DNA from: Acidobacteriota bacterium
GTDB lineage: Bacteria > Acidobacteriota > Thermoanaerobaculia > Multivoradales > JAGPDF01
Reading direction: 5' to 3'
Length of the DNA: 48,092 nucleotides
Assembly: GCA_012521815.1 (NCBI GenBank)
Contig: JAAYLR010000157.1
Location: 1 to 48,092 of the forward strand
Below the pieces are notes generated by a model. The model saw only the letters and a list, made by a program, of their open reading frames with translations, was not told where the DNA came from and did not search any database. The translations under genes and the position numbers were made by a program. Shown here in pieces: positions 35,949 through 46,867 of this stretch (positions are counted from its first letter, which is position 1; the number at the start of each line of letters is the position of its first letter).

Positions 35949-37540
35949 CAGGCTCCTCCCGCGGCCCGCGGGCGGGCCGTGTCGACGAAACGGGGTTCGG
36001 GCCGGCCGCCGGTGAAGGCGACGGAGAAGACGGTGTGCCGCGCCCCGGCGGGATCCGGTTCGGGGAAGTCGGCGCGGTAGTGCGCGCCCCGGCTCTCCCG
36101 GCGCGCGAGCGCGGCCGCGGCCACGAGCGCGGCGACCGCCGCCGGGCGCCCCCGGCCGGGGTCGCGCGCCGCCGCCTCGGCGAGCGCCGCCGCCGCCGCG
36201 GCGAGCTCCTCGCCGCGGCGCACGAGCCCGACCGCCTGCCACATCCGTTCTCGCACCGAACGCGGCACCGCCGCGCGGCCGGGGTCGGGCAGGCTCTCGC
36301 CGCCGCAGAGCTCCTCGCCGGTAGCCGGCCGGAGCGGCGGCGCCGCGGCGGCGAGGATGTCCGCTGCCGCGCGGGCGCCGAAGACGACCGCCTCGAGCAG
36401 CGAGTTCGAGGCGAGCCGGTTGGCGCCGTGCACGCCGGTCGACGCCACCTCCCCCGCCGCCCAGAGACCGGCGAGCGAGCTGCGGCCGTCGCACGAGGTC
36501 AGGATCCCGCCCATCTGGTAGTGGGCGGCGGGGACCACCGGCAGCGGCTCCCGACGCGGGTCGAACCCCGCCTCCCGGCAGGCCCGGAAGACGCTGGGGA
36601 ACCGTTCCGGGAAGCGCTCCCCGACGCTCTCGCGGGCGTCGAGGAACGTCTGGTGCCCGGCGGCGCGGTGGGTCCAGATCCCGCGCGCCACGACGTCGCG
36701 CGGCGCGAGCTCGGCGGCCGGGTGGACCGCCGCGAGGAAGCGCTCGCCGCGCTCGTCGATCACCGCCGCCCCCTCCCCGCGCAGCGCCTCGGTGAGCAGC
36801 GGCAACGGGTCGGAACCGGTGGCGAGCGCGGTGGGGTGGAACTGCACGAACTCCAGGTCGGCGAGCAGCGCCCCGGCGCGCGCCGCGAGCCAGAGCCCGC
36901 CGCCGTCGGCCTCCCCCGGGTTCGTGGTGTGGAGATAGAGCGCCCCCGAGCCGCCGGTGGCGAGGAGCACCGCCCCGGCGCGGTGGAGCACGAGGCGGCC
37001 GTCCGGAGGCCGGGCCAGGAGCCCGCAGACCCGCTCGCCGGCGCGCAGGAGGGCGAGCGCCGTCGCCCCGTTGAAGAGATGCACCCCGGGGCGGCGCGTC
37101 ACCGCGGCGGCGAGCGCCCGGAGCAGCTCCCGCCCGGTGGCGTCCCCCTCGGCGTGGAGCACCCGGCGCCGCGAGTGGGCCGCCTCGCGGGTGAGCGCGA
37201 GCGAGCCGTCGGCGTCCCGGTCGAAGCGGGCGCCGGCCGCGATCAGCCGGGCGATCGCCGCCGGCGCCGCCTCCACGAGCGTACGCACCGCCGCCGGCTC
37301 CGCCAGCCCGGCGGCGGCGGCGAGGGTGTCGGCCAGATGCAGGGCCGGCGAGTCCTCCACCCCGACCGCCGCGGCGATCCCGCCCTGGGCGAGCCCGGTC
37401 GCCACCCCCTCCCCGAGCGGCTGCCGCGCGAGGAGATGGACCCGCGCCCCGCCCGCGCCGAGCGCGACGGAGAGGCCGGCGGCGCCGCCGCCGACGATCA
37501 CCAGGTCGGCGCGGACCTCCTCGCTCCAGAGCGGCTTCAC
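35948..37540 (-). CDS. nadB: Mirror copy of nadB
   Basis: Identical to the 530-aa L-aspartate oxidase at 10553-12145, with GTG start at 37540; the track start at 37864 lies within nadA and is a shadow. Confidence 0.95.
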   Translation of the reverse strand: MKPLWSEEVRADLVIVGGGAAGLSVALGAGGARVHLLARQPLGEGVATGLAQGGIAAAVGVEDSPALHLADTLAAAAGLAEPAAVRTLVEAAPAAIARLIAAGARFDRDADGSLALTREAAHSRRRVLHAEGDATGRELLRALAAAVTRRPGVHLFNGATALALLRAGERVCGLLARPPDGRLVLHRAGAVLLATGGSGALYLHTTNPGEADGGGLWLAARAGALLADLEFVQFHPTALATGSDPLPLLTEALRGEGAAVIDERGERFLAAVHPAAELAPRDVVARGIWTHRAAGHQTFLDARESVGERFPERFPSVFRACREAGFDPRREPLPVVPAAHYQMGGILTSCDGRSSLAGLWAAGEVASTGVHGANRLASNSLLEAVVFGARAAADILAAAAPPLRPATGEELCGGESLPDPGRAAVPRSVRERMWQAVGLVRRGEELAAAAAALAEAAARDPGRGRPAAVAALVAAAALARRESRGAHYRADFPEPDPAGARHTVFSVAFTGGRPEPRFVDTARPRAAGGA

Positions 37541-38565
37541 CGGCGGACTCCCCCGCGCGGCGCCACGGCGAGCATCCGCTCGACCGCCTGCCGTGCCTGC
37601 GCGGCGACGGCGGGATCGACCTCGACCGCGTGGATCCCCTGCTCGAGGCTCGCGAGGATCTTCGGCAGCGTGATCCGCTTCATGTGCGGGCAGAGGTTGC
37701 ACGGGCGGACAAACTCCACTTCGGGGTGGGCGACCGCCACGTTGTCGCTCATCGAGCACTCGGTGATCATCACCACCCGCTCCGGCCGCCGGTCGCCGAC
37801 GTAGGAGATCATCCCCGCCGTCGACCCGACGTAGTCGGCCTCGGCGAGCACCTCGGGCGGGCACTCGGGGTGCGCGAGCACGGTGATCCCCGGATTCGCG
37901 GCGCGGAACGCCGCCACCTCCGGGCCGGTGAACCGCTCGTGGACCTCGCAGTGGCCACGCCAGAGGATCAGCTCGACGTCGGTCTGCGAGGCCACCCAGC
38001 TCCCGAGGTACTCGTCGGGAAGGAAGATCACCCGGGGCACGCCGAGCGACTCCACGACCTCCACCGCGTTGCCCGAGGTGCAGCAGATGTCCGACTCCGC
38101 CTTCACCGCGGCGGAGGTGTTCACGTAGGTGACCACCGGCGCGCCGGGGTACCGCTCCCGCAGCGCCCGGATGTCGGCGGCGGTGATCGAGTCGGCGAGC
38201 GAGCAGCCGGCCTCCGGGTCGGGGATCAGCACCGTCCGTTCGGGGTTGAGGATCTTCGCGGTCTCGGCCATGAAGTGGACGCCGCAGACCACGAGCCGCT
38301 CGGCGTCGCTCGCCACCGCCTGCCGGGCGAGCGCGAGCGAGTCGCCGACGAAATCCGCGACCCCGTGGAAGATCTCCGGGGTCTGGTAGTTGTGGGCGAG
38401 GATCGCCACCCCGAGCTCCCGCTTCAGGCGGTTGATCTCCTCGATGAGCGGCGCATGGGCGGCCCGCTCGGCGGCCGGCATCACCCGGGCGAGGCGGGCG
38501 TCGAGCCCGGACGCGGGTGGCGGGGTTGCCGGGCGGGCCTCCGTGGCTGGCAGGGTCGGCTCCAT
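37537..38565 (-). CDS. nadA: Mirror copy of nadA
   Basis: Identical to the 342-aa quinolinate synthase at 9528-10556, with its promoter duplicated at 38631-38662. Confidence 0.96.
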   Translation of the reverse strand: MEPTLPATEARPATPPPASGLDARLARVMPAAERAAHAPLIEEINRLKRELGVAILAHNYQTPEIFHGVADFVGDSLALARQAVASDAERLVVCGVHFMAETAKILNPERTVLIPDPEAGCSLADSITAADIRALRERYPGAPVVTYVNTSAAVKAESDICCTSGNAVEVVESLGVPRVIFLPDEYLGSWVASQTDVELILWRGHCEVHERFTGPEVAAFRAANPGITVLAHPECPPEVLAEADYVGSTAGMISYVGDRRPERVVMITECSMSDNVAVAHPEVEFVRPCNLCPHMKRITLPKILASLEQGIHAVEVDPAVAAQARQAVERMLAVAPRGGVRR

Positions 38566-38658
38566 CGCTCTCTCCTCTGTTCTCGACGTGCGCTGCGAAC
38601 GGCGGCGAGCCGCCGGGCTCTTCAGGGCCCTTATACTAAGAATGAGTAAAAGACGGCG

Positions 38659-39393
38659 TCAAGAGGCCAGCCGGGCCGCGAGCGTCGCGCGCTCCCGGCG
38701 CAGCTGCCCGACGACCCGGCTGTAGCGCACCAGCTCGCGGCGGAAGCTCGTGTTGCTCTCCCCCCGCAGGCGCTGGAGGTAGCGCATCGGGAGCTCCACC
38801 ACCCGCCAGCCGAGCAGGTGCGCGGCGAAGAGGAGGCGGATGTAGTAGTCGCCGTAGCCGTGGAAGAGCTCCCAGCGGCGCTTCAGCTCGACGATCCGCG
38901 CGCGCTCGGCGAGCCAGTAGCCGCCGAGATGGTCGGTGGTCGGCAGCGCCAGGGCGCGGCGGATGAAGAGGTTGAAGAGCCGGCTGCCCTGGCAGCGGAA
39001 CGGGTGGCCGGGCATGCCGCCGCCGGGCAGGAAGCGGGAGCCCCCGACGAGGTCGGCGCCCTCCTGGAACCGGGCGAGCAGGGGCGGGACGTCGAGCGGA
39101 TCGTGGTTGAAGTCGGCATCCATCACCGCCACGAGCCGGCAGGTCGCCATCTCGATCCCGTCGCCGATCGCCGTGCCCAGCCCCGTGCCCCGGGCGCGGT
39201 GGTGGAACCGCACCCGCGGCGCGAGCGGCGCGAACCGCTCGGCGAGGTAGCGATCGCTTCCGTCGTTGCTGTCGTCGACGACCAGCAGCTCGAACGCCCC
39301 TCCGGTGGGCCGGTCGAGGATGCTCGCGAGCGCGTGGACGAGGATCTCCACACCTTCCCGCTCGTTGCGGGTCGGCAGCACCACGGAGAGCAT
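38659..39393 (-). CDS. Mirror copy of GT2 glycosyltransferase
   Basis: Identical to the 244-aa protein at 8700-9434 (MDADFNHDP metal motif); the track ORF starting at 40143 includes upstream shadow sequence. Confidence 0.87.
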   Translation of the reverse strand: MLSVVLPTRNEREGVEILVHALASILDRPTGGAFELLVVDDSNDGSDRYLAERFAPLAPRVRFHHRARGTGLGTAIGDGIEMATCRLVAVMDADFNHDPLDVPPLLARFQEGADLVGGSRFLPGGGMPGHPFRCQGSRLFNLFIRRALALPTTDHLGGYWLAERARIVELKRRWELFHGYGDYYIRLLFAAHLLGWRVVELPMRYLQRLRGESNTSFRRELVRYSRVVGQLRRERATLAARLAS

Positions 39394-40046
39394 CAGGTCT
39401 CCGGACCCGTGGTGGAGAACGCCGGCCGGCGGCGGAAGACGAACCACCGCTCGAGGCCGAGGAAGAGCGTGCCGCGCCGCTCGAGGGCGAACCCCGGCGC
39501 CGTGAGGGCGATCACCCGGCGCAGGGCGGACTGGCGGTACTGGAAGGCCGGCCGGAGCTTCTTGATGCGGAGGATCTCGAGCGCCGTGAGGAAGAGCCGG
39601 GCGCCCTGGTTGGGGGTGAAGAGCACGAGGCGGCCCCCGTCGCGAAGCGCTCCGTGCAGCACCCGCACGACGCGCTCCGGCCGGGCGAGCACCTCCCAGC
39701 TGTCCATCACCACCGCCGTGTCGAACGGCTCGGCGAAGCCGGTGGCTTCGTGGACGTCGGCGCAGCGGACGAGATCGGGACCGGGCAGCCCCAGCCCCGT
39801 CAGCTTCTTCTCCGCCAGCTCGCACATCGCCGGGCTGATGTCCGTTCCGAACGCCTCGATCCCCCGCTGCCGGAGCTCGACCAGGTAGCCGCCGGTGCCG
39901 CAGCCGACCTCGAGCACCCGCCCCGGCGCGGGGCCGAGGCAGTCGAGATAGCGGGCGAGCGCCAGCCGGAAGAAGCGCTGATTGCGCCCCGTGTCGTACG
40001 CGGTGCTCAGCTGCTGGTAATGCTCGTAGACGGAGGTGTCGGTCAT
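39393..40046 (-). CDS. Mirror copy of SAM-dependent methyltransferase
   Basis: Identical to the 217-aa protein at 8047-8700 (LEVGCGTGGYL); the track start at 40757 is a shadow within the aminotransferase gene. Confidence 0.84.
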   Translation of the reverse strand: MTDTSVYEHYQQLSTAYDTGRNQRFFRLALARYLDCLGPAPGRVLEVGCGTGGYLVELRQRGIEAFGTDISPAMCELAEKKLTGLGLPGPDLVRCADVHEATGFAEPFDTAVVMDSWEVLARPERVVRVLHGALRDGGRLVLFTPNQGARLFLTALEILRIKKLRPAFQYRQSALRRVIALTAPGFALERRGTLFLGLERWFVFRRRPAFSTTGPET

Positions 40047-41221
40047 GGGACCCGTCCGAGGGCGCTGCGCACCGCCGCGGCCACGCGGTCGATCTCCGCC
40101 GGGCGCAGCGTGGTCGCCGACGGCAGGCTGAGCCCGCGCGCACCGAGCCGTGACGCGACCGGGAACTCCTGCCCCGGCCTGACGTACCGGGCGTAGAGCG
40201 GCATCTCGGGCAGGGGGTAGAAGACCGGGCGGCTGTCGACTCCGGCCGCGGCGAGCTGGCGCATCACCGCGTCCCGCTCCCAGCGCGGCTCGGATCCGAG
40301 CAGGAGGTTGAACATCCAGAAGGTGCTCCGCACCCGGGCGCTTTCCGGCGGGAAGCCGACGGGCAGATCCGCGAGGCGCTCGCGGTAGGCGGCGGCGTTG
40401 CGGCGGCGGGCCGCGACGAGCTCCTCGATCCGCTCGAGCTGCGCCACCCCGACCGCCGCCTGCAGGCTCGTCATCCGGTAGTTGAAGCCGAGCTCGTCGT
40501 GCCAGTAGCGGCGCGCCTTGTTCATTCCGTGGTCGCGCAGCAGCGCCATCCGCTCCGCGAGATCGGCGCGGGAGGTCAGGCATGCCCCGCCCTCGCCGGT
40601 GGTGATCAGCTTGTTGCCGTAGAAGCTGAAGCAGGAGATGTCGCCGAAGCTCCCCGCCGGACGGCCGTCGTAGAGCGCTCCGAGCGCCTCGGCGGCGTCC
40701 TCGACGACCGCCAGATCGTGCCGCCGGGCGAGCGCGAGCAGCGGCTCGAGGTCGCACGGATGACCGTAGAGGTGAACCGGCAGGAGCGCCCGGGTCCGCG
40801 GCGTCACCGCCTCGGCCACGAGTCGCGGATCGAGGCCCCAGTCCTCTTCGCGGACGTCGACGAGGACCGGCGTGGCCCCGCAGTAGAGCACCGCGTTCGC
40901 GGTCGCCGCGAAGGTCAGGGCCGGCACGATCACCTCGTCGCCCGGACCGATGCCGAGCGCCGCCAGGGCCAGGTGGAGCGCCACCGTGCCGTTCGCGGTG
41001 GTGAGCGCCCGGCGCACGCCCACGTACTGCGCCAGCTCCCGCTCGAAGCGGTCGACCCAGGGGCCGATCGACGAGATCCAGCCGCTCCGGACGCAGTCGG
41101 TGACGTACTCGAGCTCGCGTCCGCGCAGATCGGGCTCGGCGAGCGGGATCCGTTCGCGGGCACCGGCGCCGTCCGGAGAGCTCTCGGGGGAGAAGGGCAA
41201 CCGCGGGTCGGAGGGGCTCAT
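40043..41221 (-). CDS. Mirror copy of DegT/StrS aminotransferase
   Basis: Identical to the 392-aa PLP enzyme at 6872-8050 (Lys204 in SFYGNK). Confidence 0.89.
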   Translation of the reverse strand: MSPSDPRLPFSPESSPDGAGARERIPLAEPDLRGRELEYVTDCVRSGWISSIGPWVDRFERELAQYVGVRRALTTANGTVALHLALAALGIGPGDEVIVPALTFAATANAVLYCGATPVLVDVREEDWGLDPRLVAEAVTPRTRALLPVHLYGHPCDLEPLLALARRHDLAVVEDAAEALGALYDGRPAGSFGDISCFSFYGNKLITTGEGGACLTSRADLAERMALLRDHGMNKARRYWHDELGFNYRMTSLQAAVGVAQLERIEELVAARRRNAAAYRERLADLPVGFPPESARVRSTFWMFNLLLGSEPRWERDAVMRQLAAAGVDSRPVFYPLPEMPLYARYVRPGQEFPVASRLGARGLSLPSATTLRPAEIDRVAAAVRSALGRVP

Positions 41222-41285
41222 GGTCTCGTGCGCGAAGGTCCGGGGGCCGGGCCGCGCGGAACGCTAGCAGGGCGTCTGGCGCGGT

Positions 41286-43229
41286 TCAATAGCCCGAGGC
41301 GTCAACGGTATCCGTTTCCGCCGGCGACCGCCATCGGCTCGCGAGCACTCGCGCCCGCTCCTCCCCGGGAGCGGCGAACGACGACTCCGGAGGCGCCGCG
41401 AGCGCGATCTCTTCGCCGGCGGCGACGTGAAAACGGGCCGTGGTGACGACCAGCGCCTCCGCGCCCCTCCAGTCCGCCGCCGGACCGATCGGGATGGAGG
41501 TACCATCCGCCCGGCGCAGCGTCGGCTGGACCCCGTCGGGGAGCTCGAGCTGGAGCGACACCAGCTCGCCCTCCGGCCACTCCTCGGGCAGCTGCAGTCG
41601 CCAGCGCCCGGCTTCCTCCGGCAGGAACGGGAGCTCGACCTCATCGCCGTACGGCTGCCAGGGTTGCAGACGCAGGCTCAACTCGGGGCCCCGGGCCCGG
41701 AGCAGACCCGGAGCGAAGACGATCCGTTCGGATCCGGCCGGCTCCGAGAGCGCCCGGCAGAACGCGCTCTCGCGCTCCCGGCAGGCGCCCGGAGGGGCGA
41801 GCAGGAGATCGGCGAGCCGCGGATCCATCTCCGCCGCCTCGCCATCCGCCGGCCACCAGGAGACGAAACGGCGCTCGTACCCGCTCGTCACGAGCGGCCC
41901 GGGAGGAGCCTCGTCGAGGCCGCAGTAGAGGCCAACCCGCGGGCTGACGAACGGCAGGCGGCTCTTGACCGTGAGAAGGGCGAGATCGAGCGTGGTGGGG
42001 ACGTGCTCCTCCACCGAGAAACTCCAGGCGGCGGGCATCGCCGTCACCGCGAGGAGCCCGACGGCCAGCAGGGGAGCCATCGCCGGCCAGCGTCCGATTC
42101 GCTCCGTGACGACCTGCGCCAGCCGCGCCGCGAAGAGCCCGGCCAGCACCGCCGCGAACGGCAGCAGCGGCACCAGGTTGTTGCTCTTCGGGTAGCGGGT
42201 CGCGGCGAGGAGCAACGAGAGGTAGAGCGGGATCGCCACGACCACGGCGAGCTGCGCGAGATCCCGGCCGGCGGCGCGCCGGGCGCGCCAGAGCACCCAG
42301 AGGCCGCCGAGCAGGGCACAGAGGCCGACCCAGCGGCCCAGGTACACGGGGGAGAGCAGCTGCCGCCCCATCTCGGCGGCGAGGGCCCCCACTCCCGTCT
42401 CGACCGCGTTGCGCTGGTAGTGCTTCTGAATCCGGCCGAAGAAGAAGAGCCACTCCTCGAACCAGGGGGTGAGGAGCAGAAACGTGAGCGGGGCCACGAC
42501 GGCGCTGGCGGCGAGGCCGGCCGCGACCCGCCGGAGCCGGGTGGTCCGGGCGAGCGCCCAGGCCGGGAAGAGAAGCAGGGGGGCGAAGAAGGCCGCGTTG
42601 AGCTTCACCGCGGTCGCCGCCCCGAACAGCGCCGCGACTCCGATCAGCCGGCCCACGGAGGGCCGCTGGCAGGCCGCGACGAGCGCCCGGAGGCAGAGCG
42701 CGAGCGCGAGCAGCAGGGGTCCGTCCGGCTTGAACTCGACCGCGCTCCGGATCGCCCAGGGGCTCGAGGCCAGCACCACGGCCGCGGCGAGCCCGGCACC
42801 CGCTCCCCCGAGCGCCTGGCCGGCCCAGAAAAGGACGAGCACCGCCGTCACCCCGTAGGCGATGCCCACGAGGCGCGCCACGCGGTAGGCGGCGACGGTG
42901 GCCCCCCCGTTCTGGTCGAGCATCTCCCAGCCCCGGCCGCCGCTCGCCCGGTGGAACCGTTCGAGCCCGGCGATCACCGCGGTCTGGGGCAGGTAGGTCA
43001 TCGGCCCGTACCAGGCGTTGGCGGGTTGCAGCCGCCCCGAGCCGACGATCGCCCGGACGTTCTCCATGTTGAACCGCTCGTCGTAGAAATAGTCGCCCGG
43101 ACCGTGCGCCCACGCCATCCAGAGCGTGAGGATCAGATGCCAGGCGAGCAGCCCCCCCAGCACCAGGCGGATGCCCGCCCGGGCGAGAGAGGAAGAGGGA
43201 GCGGTTGGAGAAAAGACCGGGGAAGCCAC
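41286..43229 (-). CDS. Mirror copy of GT-C membrane glycosyltransferase
   Basis: Identical to the 647-aa protein at 4864-6807, GTG start at 43229. The ORF-track extension to 43913 overlaps the NrtR-like gene and is not supported. Confidence 0.79.
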   Translation of the reverse strand: MASPVFSPTAPSSSLARAGIRLVLGGLLAWHLILTLWMAWAHGPGDYFYDERFNMENVRAIVGSGRLQPANAWYGPMTYLPQTAVIAGLERFHRASGGRGWEMLDQNGGATVAAYRVARLVGIAYGVTAVLVLFWAGQALGGAGAGLAAAVVLASSPWAIRSAVEFKPDGPLLLALALCLRALVAACQRPSVGRLIGVAALFGAATAVKLNAAFFAPLLLFPAWALARTTRLRRVAAGLAASAVVAPLTFLLLTPWFEEWLFFFGRIQKHYQRNAVETGVGALAAEMGRQLLSPVYLGRWVGLCALLGGLWVLWRARRAAGRDLAQLAVVVAIPLYLSLLLAATRYPKSNNLVPLLPFAAVLAGLFAARLAQVVTERIGRWPAMAPLLAVGLLAVTAMPAAWSFSVEEHVPTTLDLALLTVKSRLPFVSPRVGLYCGLDEAPPGPLVTSGYERRFVSWWPADGEAAEMDPRLADLLLAPPGACRERESAFCRALSEPAGSERIVFAPGLLRARGPELSLRLQPWQPYGDEVELPFLPEEAGRWRLQLPEEWPEGELVSLQLELPDGVQPTLRRADGTSIPIGPAADWRGAEALVVTTARFHVAAGEEIALAAPPESSFAAPGEERARVLASRWRSPAETDTVDASGY

Positions 43230-43243
43230 GCCGAGGGCGAATC

Positions 43244-44272
43244 CTATCCCGCGGGTTCCCGGTTCCGAGCGCGCATGCCGCGGCTCCCGGCCCGTTCCCC
43301 GGCGCCCTCCCGCTCGCCGCCCGGAGGCGCCTCCCGCCGCCCGGGCAGCCCCACGCCCGGCGCCGGCCGCTCGCGCAGGACCTCGCGCCGGAAGCGGAAG
43401 AGCTCGGCCGGCCGGCCGCCGGTGCGGGTCTCGCGCCGGCCGGTCCCCTCCACGAGCCCGGCCTGTTCGATCAGCCGCCGGAAGTTCTGCTGGTGGAGCC
43501 GGAGGCCGGCGAGCGCTTCGACCGCGCGCTGGAGCTGCGAGAGCGTGAAGAGCGGCGGGAGCAGCTCGAAGACCACCGGCCGGTAGCGGAGCTTGCCGCG
43601 CAGACGCCCGAGCGCCACCGCGAGGATCCGGCGGTGGTCGAGGGCGAGCACCTGCCCCGTCCCGGGAGCCGGACGGCTCCGGCCGCCCCGGTCGCGCACG
43701 CTCTCGCCCACCGCCCGGGCTTCGTAGAGGAGCTCGTACCGGTCGAGGACCCGCTCGCCATCGCCGGGGGTGCCGCCCAGACCGAAGACGATGTCGATCC
43801 GCTCCCGCCGGGCCGCGGCGGCCTCGCCGCCGGCCCCATCGGCCCAGCGGGCGAGGAGCGGAGCGAGGACCCGGTCGATCTCCGGCGGCCGCCCCTGCCG
43901 CCAGTCCTCCCACGGGAAGAGGTCGTAGACGTCGAGCCAGCCCGCGCCGGTCGCCTCCGGCGCTCCCCCTTCGCGCACCAGCGCGAGGTAGGCGATCGAG
44001 AGCTCCCGCGCCTCCTCTTCGCCGCTGCGCCCCCGGACGCGATCGCCGAAGGTGTAGAGCTGCTCGACGTACCCCAGCTCCAGCCCGGTCTGGGTGCGCA
44101 CCCAGTTGCGCAGCGCGAGCTCGAGCGTGCGGTCCCGGTCGGGGTCGAGGGGGCCGGAGGGGAGCGCCAGCTCGCCGGCGGCGCCGGGCCGGCGCACCAC
44201 GAGCACCCGCGGCGTCTCGTCGGTGACCGCGACGATGACCGCCGAGAGCCCGATGACCAGCGGGGTGCTCAT
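43244..44272 (-). CDS. Mirror copy of NrtR-like regulator
   Basis: Identical to the 342-aa protein at 3821-4849: degenerate Nudix domain plus winged helix. Confidence 0.74.
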   Translation of the reverse strand: MSTPLVIGLSAVIVAVTDETPRVLVVRRPGAAGELALPSGPLDPDRDRTLELALRNWVRTQTGLELGYVEQLYTFGDRVRGRSGEEEARELSIAYLALVREGGAPEATGAGWLDVYDLFPWEDWRQGRPPEIDRVLAPLLARWADGAGGEAAAARRERIDIVFGLGGTPGDGERVLDRYELLYEARAVGESVRDRGGRSRPAPGTGQVLALDHRRILAVALGRLRGKLRYRPVVFELLPPLFTLSQLQRAVEALAGLRLHQQNFRRLIEQAGLVEGTGRRETRTGGRPAELFRFRREVLRERPAPGVGLPGRREAPPGGEREGAGERAGSRGMRARNREPAG

Positions 44273-44279
44273 CGCCGCC

Positions 44280-45716
44280 TCACCCCTTGATCACCCCGAG
44301 CGGCCGCAGCCGCGCCACCCGGCAGCTGATCCCTGCGCCCTCGACCACCTCGACCACCTCCGCCACGTCCTTGTACGCCTCCGGCATCTCCTCGGCGACC
44401 GTTCCCATCCCATCCGCCATCACCACGACCCCGCGCGCGGCGAGCTCGCCCACGAGATCGCGCCCCCTCGCGGCGGCCTTCGCCCGGTGGCGGGAGAGAC
44501 GGCGGCCGGCGCCGTGGCAGCTCGAGCCGAAGGTGTCGGCGAAGGCGCGCTCGGTGCCGGCGAGCACGTACGAGTAGCGCCCCATGTCGCCGGGGATGAT
44601 CACCGGCTGGCCGGCCTCCCGGTACGCCTCCGGGGTCTGCGGATGCCCCGGCGGGTACGCCCGGGTCGCCCCCTTGCGGTGGACGCAGAGCCGCCGCTCC
44701 CGGCCGGCGACGGTGAAGCGTTCGAACTTCGCGATGTTGTGGCAGACGTCGTAGACGACCCCGAGTCCGAGCCGCGCCGGGGGGAGCCCGAAGACGGCGG
44801 CGAAGCTCTCCCGCACCCAGTGGGTCATCACCTGCCGGTTGGCGAAGGCGAAGTTCGCCGCCGCGGCCATCGCCCCGAGGTACTCCCGCCCCTCCTCGGA
44901 GCGGATCGGCGCGCAGCAGAGCTGCCGGTCGGGGAGCGCGATCCCGTACCGCCGCGCGGCGTCGAGCATCCGCTTGAGGAAGTCGCTGCAGACCTGATGG
45001 CCGAGCCCACGCGAGCCGCTGTGGAGCATCACCGTGACCTGCCCGCGCGCGAGCCCGAAGGCCGCGGCGGCCTTCTCGTCGAAGACCTCCTCGACCTCCT
45101 GCACCTCGCAGAAGTGGTTCCCCGAGCCGAGGGTGCCGAGCTGCGGGCCGCCGCGCTCGCAGGCGCGCGCCGAGACCGCCTCCGGGTCGGCGGTGGCGAG
45201 GCAGCCGCCCTCTTCGATGTGGAGCAGATCGTCCGGCTCCCCCATCCCGCGCCCGACCGCCCACGCCGCCCCGCGCGCGAGGACGCGCTCGAGGTCGCGC
45301 CGCCCGAGCCGGAGGTCGCGCCGGCCGGCGCCGACCCCGGTCGGCACGTTGCGGAAGAGCTGCGCCACCAGCTCCCGCAGGCGCGGGCGGACCTCGTCGG
45401 CGGTGAGGGTGGAGCGCAGGAGGCGCACCCCGCAGTTGATGTCGTAGCCGACCCCGCCGGGGGAGATCACCCCCTCCTCGGCGTCCATCGCCGCCACCCC
45501 GCCGATCGGGAAGCCGTACCCCCAGTGGATGTCGGGCATCGCGAGCGAGGCGCCGACGATCCCCGGCAGGTGCGCCACGTTGGCGACCTGCTCGAGGCAG
45601 GGGTCGCGCTCGATCTCCGCCATCAGCTCCGGCCCGGCGTAGACGATCCCGTCGACCCGCATCCCGCCGTGGCGGGGGATCCGCACGCGCCAGGGGTCGA
45701 GCCGTTCGAGCCGCAT
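44280..45716 (-). CDS. rtcB: Mirror copy of rtcB
   Basis: Identical to the 478-aa RNA ligase at 2377-3813, with all metal ligands and the guanylated histidine. Confidence 0.96.
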   Translation of the reverse strand: MRLERLDPWRVRIPRHGGMRVDGIVYAGPELMAEIERDPCLEQVANVAHLPGIVGASLAMPDIHWGYGFPIGGVAAMDAEEGVISPGGVGYDINCGVRLLRSTLTADEVRPRLRELVAQLFRNVPTGVGAGRRDLRLGRRDLERVLARGAAWAVGRGMGEPDDLLHIEEGGCLATADPEAVSARACERGGPQLGTLGSGNHFCEVQEVEEVFDEKAAAAFGLARGQVTVMLHSGSRGLGHQVCSDFLKRMLDAARRYGIALPDRQLCCAPIRSEEGREYLGAMAAAANFAFANRQVMTHWVRESFAAVFGLPPARLGLGVVYDVCHNIAKFERFTVAGRERRLCVHRKGATRAYPPGHPQTPEAYREAGQPVIIPGDMGRYSYVLAGTERAFADTFGSSCHGAGRRLSRHRAKAAARGRDLVGELAARGVVVMADGMGTVAEEMPEAYKDVAEVVEVVEGAGISCRVARLRPLGVIKG

Positions 45717-45726
45717 CTCCGCCTCC

Positions 45727-46146
45727 TCAGATGTCGAGCAGGACGCGGCCGTGGAAGCCGCCGTCCCGCTCCGCGACCGCGAGCTGGTGGTAGGTGATCC
45801 CCTTGACGAGCAGCTTCAGGGGGAGCCGCTGCGGATCCCGGCACTCGCCCGCGAGCCGGGCCCGGAGCCGCCACGGGCGCTCCCCGGCGAGCTCCATCCG
45901 CCCCTCCCGGGCGAGGAAGCCGTCGCGCTCGAAGAGGTAGAGGAGCTCTTCGAGGAGCGCATGGAGGAGCAGGTCCGGGGCGGGCGCCGCAAGCTCGAGC
46001 TCCCGGCTCTCCGCGCTTCCGAGCCGTTCGCGATCGGTGAGGGTGCACGCGAACGCCGCCACCGCCTCGCTCAGGAGCTCGGCGAGCGTGCCCCCCTCCA
46101 GCTCGAAACCGACGTCGCCGGTGTGGTCTATGAAGCGGAACGGCAT
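45727..46146 (-). CDS. Mirror copy of archease
   Basis: Identical to the 139-aa RtcB cofactor at 1947-2366, overlapping lipB by 19 bp. Confidence 0.94.
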   Translation of the reverse strand: MPFRFIDHTGDVGFELEGGTLAELLSEAVAAFACTLTDRERLGSAESRELELAAPAPDLLLHALLEELLYLFERDGFLAREGRMELAGERPWRLRARLAGECRDPQRLPLKLLVKGITYHQLAVAERDGGFHGRVLLDI

Positions 46147-46829
46147 ACGGCCAGTACCTCGCCGGGCGGCGCCTCCACGAGCTCCCGGTCGAACTGCGCG
46201 GCGAACGGTACGAGGAAGCGCCGGGCCACCTCCGCCAGATCCGGCTCCCCCGCGCCTTCGGCCGCGATCGAGGTCATCCGGACGCCGGGCATCCCGCAGG
46301 GGACGATGCCGCCGAAAAACGAGAGATCGGGGGTGACGTTGAGCGCGAAGCCGTGGGTGGTCACCCAGCGGGAGAGATGGATGCCGATCGAGGCGATCTT
46401 CCGCTCCTCGACCCAGACCCCGGTCTCGGCGCTGCGCGCCGCCGCCCGCGCCGCGATCCCGTAGCCGGCGAGGGTGGCGACGAGGGCGGCGGAGAGGTCG
46501 GCGACGTAGCGCCGGACATCACGGCGGTCGGGGTTGAGGTCGAGGATCGGATAGCCGACGAGCTGCCCGGGGCCGTGGTAGGTGACCTGCCCGCCACGGT
46601 CGGTCTCGCAGACCTCGACCCCCTCCCGGGCGAGCCAGGCCCGGGAGGCGACGACGTCGGCCGCGGTCGCGTTGCGCCCCAGGGTGTAGACGTGCGGGTG
46701 CTCGAGCAGGAGGAGGTGCTCCTCCCCCTCCCCCCGCTGCACCCGCGCCCGCAGCGCGAGTTGCAGCGCCGTGGCCTCACGGTAGCCGATCCGGCCGAGC
46801 CAGCTCCATCGGGTGCGGCGATTCCCCAC
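46128..46829 (-). CDS. lipB: Mirror copy of lipB
   Basis: Identical to the 233-aa octanoyltransferase at 1264-1965 (Lys144 and Cys178 present), TAGACT box at 46836-46841. Confidence 0.95.
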   Translation of the reverse strand: MGNRRTRWSWLGRIGYREATALQLALRARVQRGEGEEHLLLLEHPHVYTLGRNATAADVVASRAWLAREGVEVCETDRGGQVTYHGPGQLVGYPILDLNPDRRDVRRYVADLSAALVATLAGYGIAARAAARSAETGVWVEERKIASIGIHLSRWVTTHGFALNVTPDLSFFGGIVPCGMPGVRMTSIAAEGAGEPDLAEVARRFLVPFAAQFDRELVEAPPGEVLAVCRSAS

Positions 46830-46867
46830 GCGGAGAGTCTATCCGCGCGGCCGGCCGGAGCGCCCGC